Source: Diadophis punctatus similis
Taxonomy: Eukaryota > Chordata > Lepidosauria > Squamata > Dipsadidae
DNA length: 64,000 nt
NCBI GenBank assembly: GCA_023053685.1
Contig: JALIGW010000001.1
Location: forward strand, 155,347,466 to 155,411,465
Direction of reading: 5' to 3'
The notes under the pieces were generated by a model. That model was given only the letters and a program-made list of their open reading frames with translations, was not told the DNA's origin and did not search any database. Below, piece by piece: positions 13,871-27,182 of the stretch (positions are counted from its first letter, which is position 1; each line of letters opens with the position of its first letter). Position numbers and translations under genes: made by a program.

Positions 13871-14273
13871 CAGGGGTGGGTTCCACTTACCTTCGCCACC
13901 GGTTCGCATTGTGATGTTTCACGCGCAAGCGTAGCGAGCGCGCATGCACGCGTCCCCTTGTGCAATTCTGCTTTTGCGCATGCTCAGTAGCTATAATCAG
14001 CCCGAAACACAGCTGAGGAGCTGATCAGCTGAGCTTCGGGCGAAGGAATAAAGGTACTTATAAACCCAGGGGCGGGCGGGAGGGCCCTTTTTCAAGCAGC
14101 AGCAGAGGAAAAAACTTCCAAACAGTAAAAAATTTGGAAAAAAATAAAAAAAAAGATGGTGGCGCCCACGGACTGGCACCGACCGAACTGGATCTGTGAC
14201 GCCATCATGACATCATCAGCGGATCGCTACCTGTTCGGGCAATCCGGTCCAAACTGGGAGGAACCCACCCCTG
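13871..14273 (-). mobile_element. hAT MITE, family B, 403 bp
   Basis: Bounded by caggggtggg and its inverted end cccacccctg, with perfect 8-bp duplications taaatcac at 13863-13870 and 14274-14281. It is CpG-rich and inserted in AT-rich intron. The cttaccttcgccaccggttc text near the left end is the reverse of the ggtaagt end seen in the plus-strand copies, so this copy is antisense to PCSK2. Confidence 0.9.
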
Positions 14274-14751
14274 TAAATCACCCCAAAAGCATTTTAGTAT
14301 CAGGAGTGCCATCAGGGGTAAGACCAAGGCAGAAGTCTACAGCTCAACTCAGAAGAATGACCAGGTAGGTTACCAAGCATAAATCTTAGCTGATTTTCAG
14401 ATTGGTAAAACAGTATGCTACACGTTCATGCTAAAACTAATCCCCTCCATGCATTGCCTAATTGCATTATTATTTGATGTGCTGCTTTTTGAACATGAAT
14501 CAAGCATCTTTGGGGATAGCCTGCTATTAGAAAGACTTGGGACTCTGCTTATTTAACATCAAGCTTTTAGGCTGCATTCCCAGGAATAAAAATGAGAATA
14601 CTTGAAAAGCAAAATACATCCTGTCTGGGTTCCCTTTCCTACCACAGGATAATTAGACACTTTTGAAAACTGGTCTTGCTCTTAGATATACTTCCACACA
14701 AGCACTGTTTGCTCCTCAGCAACTGATAATCAGATGCATGTTGTCCTAGAA

Positions 14752-15203
14752 CCGTGATGGCAAATCTATGGCATGCGTGCCACAGGTGACATGCAGAGCC
14801 CTGTCTGCCGGCACGCCAGCCGTCACCCCAGCCCAGCTCCACTGCTCATGTACGCGCCCCTCCTGGTGACCAGCTGGTCTTTGGGTCTCTGCCATGCATG
14901 TGCGGGGGTGGGGCCTTCCCCAATCTCCGCAGATTCCTCCCAGTGCGCCCTACCTTTCTACTCCATTTCTGCCACCCACACCAACCTGGAAGCCAACACA
15001 GGACATGGGGGCGCCATGCAAGCCCTCCCCGCATCCCATTTTGGGCCTGAAAAGCCTCCTGCACCAACCTGGAAGCCAAAATGGGGCACGGGGGAGCATG
15101 CACAGGGGCACTCGCATTGCATTTTGGGGATTGGGGACATGAGCGTGCATTCGTATGCATGCGCGCTTTGGGCACTCGGCACCAAAAAGGTTAATCATCA
15201 CTG
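14752..15203 (+). mobile_element. hAT MITE, family A, 452 bp
   Basis: Begins ccgtgatggcaaatctatgg and ends ggttaatcatcactg, flanked by perfect 8-bp repeats tcctagaa at 14744-14751 and 15204-15211. It is the same family as the outer element at 24878 and the MITE at 46201 (consensus ends cagtgatggcgaacc / ggttcgccatcactg). The GC-rich ORFs inside overlap on both strands and show no transposase motif. Confidence 0.9.
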
Positions 15204-15254
15204 TCCTAGAACATAGCAAATCCATTTAGTCATCATGGCTAATGACCACTGATG

Positions 15255-15740
15255 GCTCACATTCTTCTTTGGATTGATCTCTCCTCCTGCACTTTAAAGC
15301 CATGTAAGCCATTGAACATCACAGCATCTTGTGGCAGAGTGTTCCATGAATCAATGTAAGCTGCATGAAGAAGACCTTCCTTTTTGTCCACCCTGAAATT
15401 CTTCACAGATTAGGAATAGTGCTTGACAGGGATTGTTACAAACTTAAAATTATGTTTGGATGGAATTATAAATGGTAAATGTATAATTTATAATAACTGC
15501 TTTCCTCAGCCTGGTGCCCTCTAGTTCATAAGCAGGGGGCAGCTATTGTCCATCTGTCCTGCTTGCAAGTTTTTCATAAGTATCTTGTTATCCACTATTG
15601 GAACCAAATGCTCAAAGAATTGAACTTTTGGATGCCTGCTCAACATTTTTCTTACGGGCATATCTAAGATGTAGGACTGCACGTCTGTAGAAACCCTGTC
15701 TACCAGGGAGATTCTATTTACTTTTGGTCATTTCTTCACA
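15255..15740 (-). mobile_element. Old CR1/L3-like LINE fragment
   Basis: Phrases such as acagcatcttgtggcagagt and gaagaagaccttcctttttg match, on the minus strand, the C-terminal coding and 3' part of CR1/L3-like LINEs as I recall them. Divergence is high and there are no open frames. The ends are approximate. Confidence 0.55.
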
Positions 15741-15849
15741 TAATAGAAATGTACAATTATTTAGCATGTATTCCATTTTTATAGATTATATTCACTTGTA
15801 AGCAATCTGATTATTTAAATATTTATGAGGCTTGGTAGATGAAATACTT

Positions 15850-16110
15850 GGTGCTTTTATTTATTTATTTTATTTATTAGTGACATTTATATACCGCCTC
15901 ACAGTGCAAGCACTCTCTAAGCGGTTTACACCAGTAAGCAATGTATATTTATATTGCCCCCAACAATCTGGGTCCTCATTTTACCTACCTCAGAAGGATG
16001 GAAGGCTGAGTCAACATTGAGCCGGTGAGATTTGAACCGCTGACCTGCGGATCACAGTCAGCTAAAGTGGCCTGCAGTACCCCACTCTAACCGCTGCGCC
16101 ACCTCGGCTC
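15850..16110 (-). mobile_element. tRNA-derived SINE (squamate type)
   Basis: Read on the minus strand it starts gagccgaggtggcgcagcgg, with an A box complementing 16091-16101 and a B box complementing 16027-16038 (ggttcaaatctc). It continues with a body containing gaggacccagattgttgggg and ends with ggcggtatataaat and an aaataaataaa tail. Other copies lie at 47187-47390 and 52209-52345. It closely resembles the Sauria-type SINEs of squamates. It is not a functional tRNA. Confidence 0.85.
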
Positions 16111-18136
16111 TTTGCCCTTAAGAAATGAGTTAAGAATCTATCTTCTCACCTTCCTCCTTCACCTTTCTTTAGCTCTGTCACTTTAAAACAACAAAACAAT
16201 AGAAAAAGAATAAGGGATGGATGGATGGATATAGAAAAGTACTATTCAAAGGTCAATGATTCCTGCAGGAAAATTAATTAAAAGGATCTGTTTGTTTTAC
16301 ACAATTGATGTAATAAAGGAATAGTAGTTTATCAGCATGCACAAGATTAACCTCAGTTTATATGAGCAATAAATGGCTGACATTTATTAATTGGTATTAA
16401 CTACCAGTCTGTTCCTTTCTTTGATAGAGGCATGCATGGGCAATGTTTTGTTACTAAACTTTGCCCTTATTCTGAACTGGGAGACTGGGAGGTGGAGAAT
16501 CTCTCTTTTCCTTTTTTTTAAATCCATGACTTCTACTATATCTCTGTAAATTAGTAACAAGTATAAATTATAGTTTTAGACATACCTTGTTTTAGGTTAT
16601 AGATGTTCATTCCATTGTCTTTATTTTTTAATTTATGGTAGTTAAAAGATCAACATTGAATAAAATGGTCTCCTTACTCTTATATGCCCATTACTGAAAG
16701 GAAAAATTGGATATGGGGTGGAAATAATAAAGACCATGCACTAGTACCAACCTTGCATTTTTAAATCTTTCACAAATGTAGTTTCTACATAAAGTAATAG
16801 ATCAGCAATAATTGGCAACCAGCAATACTGGGCGAAAGCCATCTTCCCTTCCCTTAACAATATAGTTGGAATGATTCTCTTGCATTAAGCTAAGTAAGAA
16901 CTGTCTCCATACCACTGATCCATCACTGTAAATGGATTTTTTGTGAATTGTGAATTGTGAAAATGGAGTTGGTACGCTCAGAATCATCTGTAAGCCAACT
17001 ACTTCCACTTCCACAGTTCCAGAAAGACTAGGAAGAAAAAGAAGGCCCTTTTTTTCCAGCTCAAGGGCAATTAAATAGGCAATTAAATCAAAAGAATTGT
17101 GTTTGGAATTGGTGTACATGCTTTGTTCACTCCGGAATAGGAAAAAAATATGGTACACGTATGAATAATATTTTTCTTGTCTTTGATAGCTACCTAAAGC
17201 AAGAAAATATGATTATAGCTCTCATTTCAATTGTCCAGACCGGAAATCTGGTGATGGAAAATGTCTCTCTTCTCTTTGTCAGCCTCTAAAGCCACTTCTT
17301 TCTAACCCTGCCCAAAGGTGAAGGAACTGTAGGATTGCAACCAAGGTTCCAAAATCCATTCCCCTTAGCCTTTCTGCATGCTTCCTAATCTGACATCATC
17401 TACCCCAAACTTGGAACTGGTTTAAATTTATCGCTCCTCCCTGAAACTCCCTGGTCCTTTAGAAAGGAAATTGGTTTAGAAATGAATAAGGTAAATGAAA
17501 CAGGAATGCTGTTTCCTGTGAGAAGGAACCATGCTGAGCATTGGCTATTGCAAAACCTCCAATATCTCACTACACAATGCGTGTCACAAAAAGCACACAT
17601 AGGAAGTCAGAGAAGCACTTATAGCATTTTTCTAAGGGACAAAAAAAAAGATGGTGTTCTGGTAGAATTTTTGCTAGTGATTCAAACAGATAATGATGTC
17701 CCTTATCAAGAGCTATGCTTTAGAAGTTACAACAGATAAGTGACTGTTTAATAAATGCACTGAAGTGAAATTACAGACATCAGACTATGTTACTACTTCT
17801 CTTTCTAAATAAATAATAAATAACCTATGCTTTTCATGGAGAAGAACTCTATCCAGGGTCTTTTAAAGCCAGAAGCTCTACAGAATCTCTCCAATTGCAT
17901 GTCTTTCATTGTGTCTTGATCTGCAAGGGCTCAGAAATGGAGCAGGTTTGTTGCCATGATATGAAAAGTATCATATATGATTTTGCTTTTCCAACTGTTA
18001 GTTAGGCGGTCTCTGAACAGAACAGGCTGCATTCTCTTTCTGCCTCTGAAAGTCTCTATGCAAATATGTTTGTAGAGTCCTACTACAATTTTGGGAGGAG
18101 GTGGGGAGATAGAATTGTTGTTGATATTAGTCTGAA
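16111..18136. other. Intron 1 stretch, nothing recognised
   Basis: AT-rich intronic DNA with short ORFs only. A small ggat run occurs near 16215-16228. No repeat family or exon was identified. Confidence 0.6.
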
Positions 18137-18508
18137 TGTCAGCCCTGGAGGCCATCTTTTACTCTGGATCTTCAGGGCTGCCACACTTAGAGCTGTGGGA
18201 AACTGGGAGAGGGATTGCATAGAGTGGTAGAGATATCAAGCCATAGCAACATTCTTTTCTCTGGGAGTCAACCTGCACCTGGAGTGGCGTGACTGGGAGG
18301 CATCTCTAGTTGGGATGGTGGACCATGTGATGGACATGTGGGTGCAGGGGAAGGGACTTTGACTTTCGTTTTGGGGGGGAAACCCGGAAGCTTTCAGATT
18401 CAGGTTTCCCCAGATGTGCCAATATGACATCTCTAATAAAGTGGAACTTTGAGGAACTTCTAGCCTCGGATTTGTCTTTTTGGGGGGGTGTTACTTGGAA
18501 CCCTGACA
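18137..18508 (+). mobile_element. Solo LTR, 372 bp
   Basis: Starts tgtcagccctgg and ends aaccctgaca, giving TG...CA-type ends, with 5-bp flanks ctgaa (18132-18136) and ctgag (18509-18513). The AATAAA-type signal at about 18435, followed by a conserved tttgaggaact...gcctcgga block, is shared with the LTRs at 24164-24549 and 45685-47020. No internal retroviral or Gypsy coding sequence is adjacent, so it is a solo LTR, probably from recombination between two LTRs. Confidence 0.8.
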
Positions 18509-20311
<1,803 letters not shown>

Positions 20312-20689
20312 CACTCATTCTCCTAGAATGGAGTAAATAATTTTTTTCCATCCATGCCTCCCCCATTAATTTTGACTTTCAAGCAGGACTAAAATGTTTG
20401 GTTATTCAATACAGGTTTAGGGGTCAGCGAATATAGAAATGATACATTGTAGGCCTCTTAGAAAGCTTAATTCGTGTATTTAACATCTCAGAAACAAGAA
20501 AAGAGAAAATAAAAGTGTAGAAAAATTGCCACTGGTAATCAGTGTTTGTTGCTGACTTTTAATGTCATGATTCAGATGAGATGAAGAGCATCCAAAAACA
20601 TCACTGGGGTGCTGTGTATATGTCACGGGCAACAATTGCCCTCTTCTGCTCCAGAAGTAGGAAGCAGGATGTTAATCACCTTAATGTCA

Positions 20690-21011
20690 CCTTAATGTCA
20701 TCTTGCCACAAAGAAGAGGGAGTCAAACTATTCTCCAAAGCACCTGAGGGTAGAACAAGAAGCAATGGGTGGAAATTAAACAAGGAGAGAAGTAACTTAG
20801 AACTAAGGAGAAATTTCCTGACAGTGAGAACAATTAATCAGTGGAACAGCTTGCCTCCAGAAGTTGTGAATGCTCCAACACTGGAAGTTTTTAAGAATGT
20901 GTTGGATAACCATTTGTCTGAAGTGGTGTAGGGTTTCCTGCCTAAGCAGGGGGTTGGACTAGAAGACCTCCAAGGTCCCTTCCAACTCTGTTACTATTAC
21001 TATTACTATTA
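20690..21011 (+). mobile_element. CR1 LINE 3' end with (TTACTA)n tail
   Basis: The open stretch ending at 20931 reads CHKEEGVKLFSKA, then LELRRNFLTVRTINQWN and LEVFKNVLDNHLSEVV, the C-terminus of the CR1 reverse transcriptase ORF. It is followed by the 3'UTR (ggttggactagaagacctcc) and a ttactattactattactatt tail. The copy is 5'-truncated, and the terminal frame is preserved, which suggests moderate age. Confidence 0.92.
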
Positions 21012-21349
21012 AGAAGAGGGCATGTAATGTGTCCTATTTTAGGGAAGATGGGCCTATGTTTGAAGATGTTCTCCATTTGAAGGACAGTCCACCCAGTCTT
21101 AAAGAAAAAGGATCAGTTGAGCAGAATGAGGGAAATCAAGTTGCCTATCAGCATCTGACAACAGCCTGAGCAAGGAACAAGTCATAGCATTCCTTATTCT
21201 GGCAAAATGACTTGCATTGAAATGTCAAATATGTCCATCATTTCTATATATTTCAACTGAACACAGAAGTGAATATGAATCTCTGGAACATGTCTCTGTT
21301 CCCTTTTTTTCCTCCTTTAGGGAATATATTTCCTCTGGTTTTGGTGTTG

Positions 21350-21850
21350 TGTAGGTGGCCCTTTGATTAAAAATATAATTTTATTAAATTTCAAAAACAC
21401 AAAAAAGAAATGAGCAAAAAGAAAGAGAATTGAAAACAAATAAAGGTCAAACAGAAACCAAGATACAGGTGTTATAAGAAAAAGGAAAGAAGAAAATGAG
21501 CGACTTTTGACTTTCTTTGGTACAGACATAAAAATACACCCAACTCTAAAATTAACAATAGCCATCTTTATTTCTATAACGACATATAATTCTAATCATC
21601 AAATCCCCAAATCAAAGGTTCATTCCTCTCCATTCCTTGCAAAAAGTCCAAAAGTGGCTTTCAAGTAGAATAAAATCGGTCAAAGTATTTTCTTTAATCA
21701 GAGTTATCAATTTTGCCATCTCTGCCAATTCCATCAATTTAAGCCTCTATTCTTTTATTGCACATCCTTCCACCTTTGTGCACATAAAAGTCTCACTATC
21801 GTTATCTTATATAAAAATAGTGTTTTGGGGTGGCCTTGTGACCATTCCAA
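21350..21850 (-). mobile_element. L1 LINE 3' end
   Basis: On the minus strand the sequence around 21720-21640 translates as ELAEMAKLITLIKENTLTDF in one frame, matching the C-terminal tail of L1 ORF2. An A/T-rich 3'UTR follows, ending gaaatttaataaaattata at about 21390-21370. The ORF is interrupted by stops and frameshifts. The same 3' end recurs at 56697. Confidence 0.65.
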
Positions 21851-22084
21851 AATGATAAACACAGAGAGACTTGCAGAGATGGTGTTCATCTCATTTATGT
21901 CGTCCCCTCTTTATCGGAAATGTAACTGATAGCATTAAATAAAATAATTGGCACTAGTTACAGTTTAATGAAAACCTTGGTATATATTTCAATTAGATTG
22001 CATTCTGGTTTTTTTGGCTTTACCAGCAATGCTATTGTCATTTCTTTTTTCCCCTCACTTTGAAAAGGAGAGGGAGAGAGGAAG

Positions 22085-22430
22085 AGAAGGAGAAGGATTG
22101 CCCACTTTGATCAGTTATTTATATTTTTTTATATTTTTTTTTATATTTTTTATATTTTTTCTTTTATAAGTATATTTATATACTTCATTCTAAATATTTT
22201 ACATTGGTCATCAACAGATTTCATATCAATCCAGCCATCTATCTGTCACACTTCTCTTTTGCCTTCTCCCTATCCTATATCTCTTTGCATTCTTCATTTT
22301 CTGTACTTCTTCAAAAGCTACGGATAGAATTCCCTTTCGTCTTAATAACCATGACATAGCTGCCGTTAGTTTATCTGGTAGTTGTTGTGCCCTTATTTGT
22401 TGGGTTATTACATTTTTATCCAAAGATCAC
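22085..22430 (-). repeat. AT-rich tract and possible L1-related fragment
   Basis: A tatattttttt run at 22116-22160 precedes a 65-codon minus-strand open stretch (22226-22423: ITQQIRAQQLPDKLTAAMSW and a basic tail). It lies just beyond the L1 3' end and may belong to the same or another LINE, but I do not recognise the motif. Confidence 0.3.
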
Positions 22431-24158
22431 AGGAGGGTTAGGGGTCAACATCTTTGTAAGGTGATTAGGCCAAAAGATCATGAGTGATCTGCGTTCAACC
22501 TGGGAACTTCATGACCAAGGTTTTTTTTAAAAGTATCTGAGCTTTGCAGTACTTGTTAAACAATCTGTTAAACAACGATTGACTTTAATAACACTGAGAA
22601 ACACAACATATCTAAATGTTTTAAAATAAATTATCGGCCTACCATTTCTGACGTTTTGTGGTTGGTTAGTATAAGGTGTGATGGTGAAAATTCTGTAATA
22701 TATGATGTTTGCTAGGCCCTGATCACTGTTTGCTCTTGCTGACGTCATCTTTCAGAAATGCCAACGCTCTTAACACCTGTTGAGTAACTTGCTTATGAAA
22801 ACTATCCGTGATATAAAAAAGGTGGTGATGTATATAAAATCTAAATGGCTTCACTTCTAAATAAGCCTCCATATGTTTTGCCTTTTTATAAGTAATTAAA
22901 ATGTATCATAAAGCGCCATTCATTTCAAATTGCCTTTCAGGATTTTGATGTAAATCATAGGACTATCAGCCCTGAAAATCTAAAACTTGAAATAAACAGT
23001 TCCTGTTTGATTGACATAACTAATTGAGCCATTAACCACCAATTTCTAAAGTGCACATTTTAATTAGATTTTAATGGCTGCCTTCCTTAAGAAAGAGTAA
23101 TCAATGCCACTGAAACTGGAACAATTTAGACTTTCAGATAATTCTTTATGAATCTTTGGGTGGATGTTCAAGAACATTTTTCAAGCTGTAAACAGGATCA
23201 GACAATTAGAACCATTTGCTTGCCAAGAAGGACGCTGCCAAAACATTCGCAAATCAAGTGGGAGAAAGGTTAGCCAGATAGCGAAACCTGTGCCCTCCCT
23301 TTGTGAAAAGTCTGTAGACAAAAAGTGAACCAATTCTGAAAGAACTGGCAAAGCCTGCATTTTCTAGTTTTCTTTGCCCAAACCACTGAACCTGGCTTTT
23401 GGTCTGCTTGAAAATATGGTCAGCTTAGCTGTTTTGGAATGGAAACAGGATATTGGATTCAGAAGTGTCCACCTGGAGAAGGCATCAAAAAAATCAAGAT
23501 AGCGGCTGCAACTTTGTGACTTAAGCCCTACCCCTTTTTTAATGTGTGGCACACACTTGACACATATAGAAAATGGATGGGGCCTTCAATTCCACCTTTC
23601 TCACCACATAATTGAATTTTTTTAAACTCCCTCTCATGAATGCTCCTGACTGGATTTCGTTTTTTTTTTCTTTCCTGTTCATTAGTTAATTGGTGTGATG
23701 ATCTCTGATCATCTGATGTGGACTATTTCCTAGCAGCTGCAGTCTATAGTTTTCACTTTAATATAATTTAAAAAATTGGAATATTACACTATTGCCAGGA
23801 TAATATATATATATTTAATATGACTCCATGTTATTTGTCCACATATTCATTTGTCCTATATATATGTGAGTGATTTATTTTCAAATTTGTACACTGCCCA
23901 ACTCCCAAAGAGTCTGCTCAATTCGCAACATACGAACACAGGAAAAATAACTAAAAAAATAATATTACGAGATTAAGCTATACATTAAGTGCCCTCCCAA
24001 TTTTTCTCCTTTGTATTCATAAAGGCAGAATGTTGCAATGTAATAACACTTAAAGTGCAATAAAACTGAATAAATAAAATAAATAAAATTAAACACACAT
24101 GCAACTATACTATATTTTAACTAGTTAGGCAGAAACCAATAGCAAGAGCTAATTCCCT
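22431..24158. other. Intron 1 stretch, nothing recognised
   Basis: AT-rich intronic DNA with only short ORFs. No repeat family or exon was identified. Confidence 0.55.
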
Positions 24159-24163
24159 GATAA

Positions 24164-24549
24164 TGTCAACTCTGAATCGAACCTGACTGAAGCCATCTTG
24201 TGCTGCCTCATAGTTGCCACAAAGCCTGAGAGAAGGAAGGGAGAGGGGAAGTAGATAGCCCAGCTAACAGTCAAAATAAAAAGTTTTCCTGTGGGAACCA
24301 AGGTCATCGTAACAGGTGGCTGGTGAAGGAGGCGAGGAGCCTGCCAGCTATACTCATTGGACAATGTGACTGATGACACTGGGGAGGGGGGGGAGTTTTA
24401 CTCTTTTAATTAGGTGAAAACTGCGGGAACCTTTAGAGTTGGTTTTCACCGGCTGTGCCAATATGATGTATCCAATAAACATGTCCTTTGAGGAATCTAC
24501 CTGCCTCGGAGTTCTGATTTCAATGAGTGCGCTACTCAGAACGCTGACA
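24164..24549 (+). mobile_element. Solo LTR, 386 bp
   Basis: Starts tgtcaactctg and ends aacgctgaca, flanked by perfect 5-bp duplications gataa at 24159-24163 and 24550-24554. It contains an AATAAA signal (ccaataaacatg, about 24471-24482) followed by tttgaggaatctacctgcct and cggagttctg, the region also present in the LTR at 18137. The duplication length fits an endogenous retrovirus or Gypsy-type integrase. No internal coding region is present. Confidence 0.88.
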
Positions 24550-25319
24550 GATAAGCAGTACAGCATGTTGACTGCCCTTAGACCCGTTTGAGCTTTTTTA
24601 AAAATATGCCTATTCAAATTATTTAATTAAGCCTGTTTGTTGGATTTAACACATTGCTAAAGACAGACATAAGTTTATTTTTAAAGACTTCTAGTTTAAA
24701 TCACAAGATATTTAACAGTTTTCAGAGAGTTGGCATCATAATAGTTTGTGGAAAGAAATAACAGAGTCTTCTGACATCTTAAAAGGCATCAACTATATTG
24801 CAGATACTGCATAAGCTTTCCTGGATCAGAGTGACTACAACTGAGGCATGAAGTATTTTCCTGTTTAAGGCATATAGCAGTGATGGCGAACCTATGGCAC
24901 GCGTGCCACAGGTGGCACGCGGAGCCATATCTGCCGGCACGCGAGCCGTTGCCCTAGCTCAACTCCAGCATGCATGTGCGTGCCGGCCAGCTGATTTTTG
25001 GCTCGTGTGGAGGCTCTGTGAGGGCATTTTAGGTTTCCAGAGGGCCTCCGAGGGGGTGTTTTCGCCCTCCCCAGGCTCCAGGGAAGCCTCTGGAGCCTGG
25101 GGAGGGCGAAAAATGGGCCTACCATAAGGTGACCAGACGTCCCGCTTTTGGCGGGACAGCCACGCTTTTTAATGATTTGTCCCGCGTCCCGCCCGTCCTC
25201 TAAAAAGTCCCGATTTTTGGAAAGAATGCACGACTAGGGCATTCTTTCCAAAAATCGGCCTGAAAGGGCGGCGTGCGAGATTGGGGGGAGTTAAAACAGT
25301 TTAAGGCAGGCATGTCGGG

Positions 25320-26120
25320 CTCCGTGGTGACCAAACCGTGGCGCATGCGCCAAACGTGGCGCATTGGATGATTGCAAGTGACGCATTGCAATCATCCAAT
25401 GGCCAGGAAAGGTTACGCTTTTCTGCCCGGCGAGCGGGACTGCAGCGCGCGCGGAAGGAAAGCCGGAAGACGGCGCTGAGCACCCAAGGCTCTCCAGGCA
25501 GCGGCAGGTGACAGCGGAACAGAGATGCCCGGTGAGCGGGGCGAGAGGCGCGGGGATGGCAGCAATGGAGAGAGAGGCGGGTTCGCCAAGCGCCTGGGGA
25601 GGAAGAGGCGCTCCACTGGAGGCGGGCATAGAGGCGGCGGTGGCTTGCACAGGGCGATTCTGCAGCCGGGGAAAGCAGCGGGGGGGGCAGGCCACCCAGA
25701 GCAGGTGGCCACAGCGGGAGAGCCGCATCAGGATTCCCCGTCCTACCAGGACCACCGACTTCAAGCAAGTGGCAGGGATACCGCACGCCATAATCCCCCC
25801 AGCAGGGCGCCCTCTACATCGCTCTCATGTCTTGTGGCCGCGCCGGCTGGGAGCGATGTAAGTGCTAGCTAGCCCCACGCGGGCAGCAGCGACTTGGAGA
25901 AGGAAGGCTGGCGTCGGAGGGGAGGGAGAGAATGCAAGGGATGACACGAATATGGAAAAAGGCACCGAGGCGGTTAGAAAAAAAAGCGAGTGAGGCGGGA
26001 AAGGGGAGGATTGACTCAGGAGAGTTAGCTAAGTTGGACCAAAGTCGTCCCGCACTGTGGCTTCCCTCTTCTTTGCCAGTTCGGTCCCCCCCCAAAAGAA
26101 AATATCCCGCCGCCGCGGTG
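25320..26120 (+). promoter_or_regulatory. CpG-island-like module inside the inner hAT element
   Basis: About 800 bp of CpG-dense DNA inside an AT-rich intron. It combines an NRF-1-type palindrome (GCGCATGCGC), two oppositely oriented CCAAT boxes inside a hairpin, and ETS-type GGAA sites. This mix is typical of TATA-less housekeeping promoters. Whether it is active, methylated or dead cannot be told from sequence. Confidence 0.45.
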
Positions 26121-26505
26121 GGAAGAATGAACGAAGCAGGAAGGCATTCCCTCCCTCCAAAGTGGGATGGGTTTATTTCACCCTTGGAGACTCCTGAAGT
26201 GCCCTTGAATTCCCAGGGTCAGAGACCACCTCTCCCCACACAGCCGAGCACGTCTGTCTGGTCGGAGGAGGGCTGGAGGGGAACGCGGGAGTCAAAACTG
26301 CTGAAGACGTCTCCTGTACTCCCTTTCCGTAAAGCAAAAACAGGAGACGCTCCAGATCAGTTTCGGGCACCTCGGGGCTTCGGGGCAGTGGCCCCGCCCT
26401 GGTGAGGGCAAGTGAGGCCAGCAAGAGCTTCCAGTCTTCTCACAGTATGAAAAACACTTTTGAGCCCAAAACTCCCGAGTTCTGCTGGGAGGACTCTCAA
26501 CATGG

Positions 26506-26545
26506 GGAGAGAGAGAGAGAAAGAAAGAAAGAAAGAAAGAAAGAG

Positions 26546-26636
<91 letters not shown>

Positions 26637-26735
26637 AAAGGAAGGAAGGAAGACAGAAAGAAGGAAGGAAGAAGAAAGAAGACAGACAGAAAGAGAGAGA
26701 GAGATGACAGATATGGATGGATGGATGGATGGATG

Positions 26736-26802
<67 letters not shown>

Positions 26803-26858
26803 GACAGACATAGATAGATGGGTGGGTGGGTGGGTGGGTGGATAGATGATAGATAGAC

Positions 26859-26919
<61 letters not shown>

Positions 26920-27033
26920 TATGTTAGGAAAGATGAAAGAAAGAAAGGGAAGGAAGGAAGAAGAAAGAAGACAGACAGAAAGAAAGAGAGAGAGAGAGAG
27001 AGAAAGATGTTATGAAAGATGAAAGAAAGGAAT

Positions 27034-27109
<76 letters not shown>

Positions 27110-27110
27110 T
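26506..27110. repeat. Compound GAAA / GGAT / GATA / GGTG / GA microsatellite
   Basis: A 600-bp compound array: GAAA repeats (26520-26640), GGAA/GACAGA variants, GGAT (26713-26738), GATA (26738-26800), GGTG (26819-26840), GA (26874-26917) and GAAA again (27035-27109). All lie within the inner hAT element, just 5' of an L2-like LINE end. Confidence 0.95.
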
Positions 27111-27182
27111 TGTATGGCCACCCTGAGTCCTACGGGAGTGGGGCGGCATACAAAAACGACCAAAATAAATAAATAAATAATT
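27110..27182 (+). mobile_element. L2-like LINE 3' end
   Basis: The text gccaccctgagtcctacggg, then agtggggcggcatacaaaa and an aaataaataaataa tail, is the 3' end of the same L2-like family as 46637-46912 (there on the minus strand). It lies within the inner hAT element. Confidence 0.65.

Noticed and set aside
14773..15225. ORFs of 147 and 109 codons on opposite strands
   Set aside because: Both lie wholly or mostly in a hAT MITE with exact target duplications and no transposase motif.
16027..16101. tRNA-like sequence on the minus strand
   Set aside because: Part of a squamate tRNA-derived SINE that recurs at 47187 and 52209.
25291..25861. Overlapping GC-rich ORFs up to 166 codons on both strands
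   Set aside because: They coexist in several frames of a CpG-rich block, show low-complexity proline/serine/arginine composition and have no recognisable domain. They look like composition artefacts within a hAT element.
26506..27110. CRISPR-like array
   Set aside because: Repeats are 2-6 bp units without spacers. This is a microsatellite cluster in a vertebrate intron.
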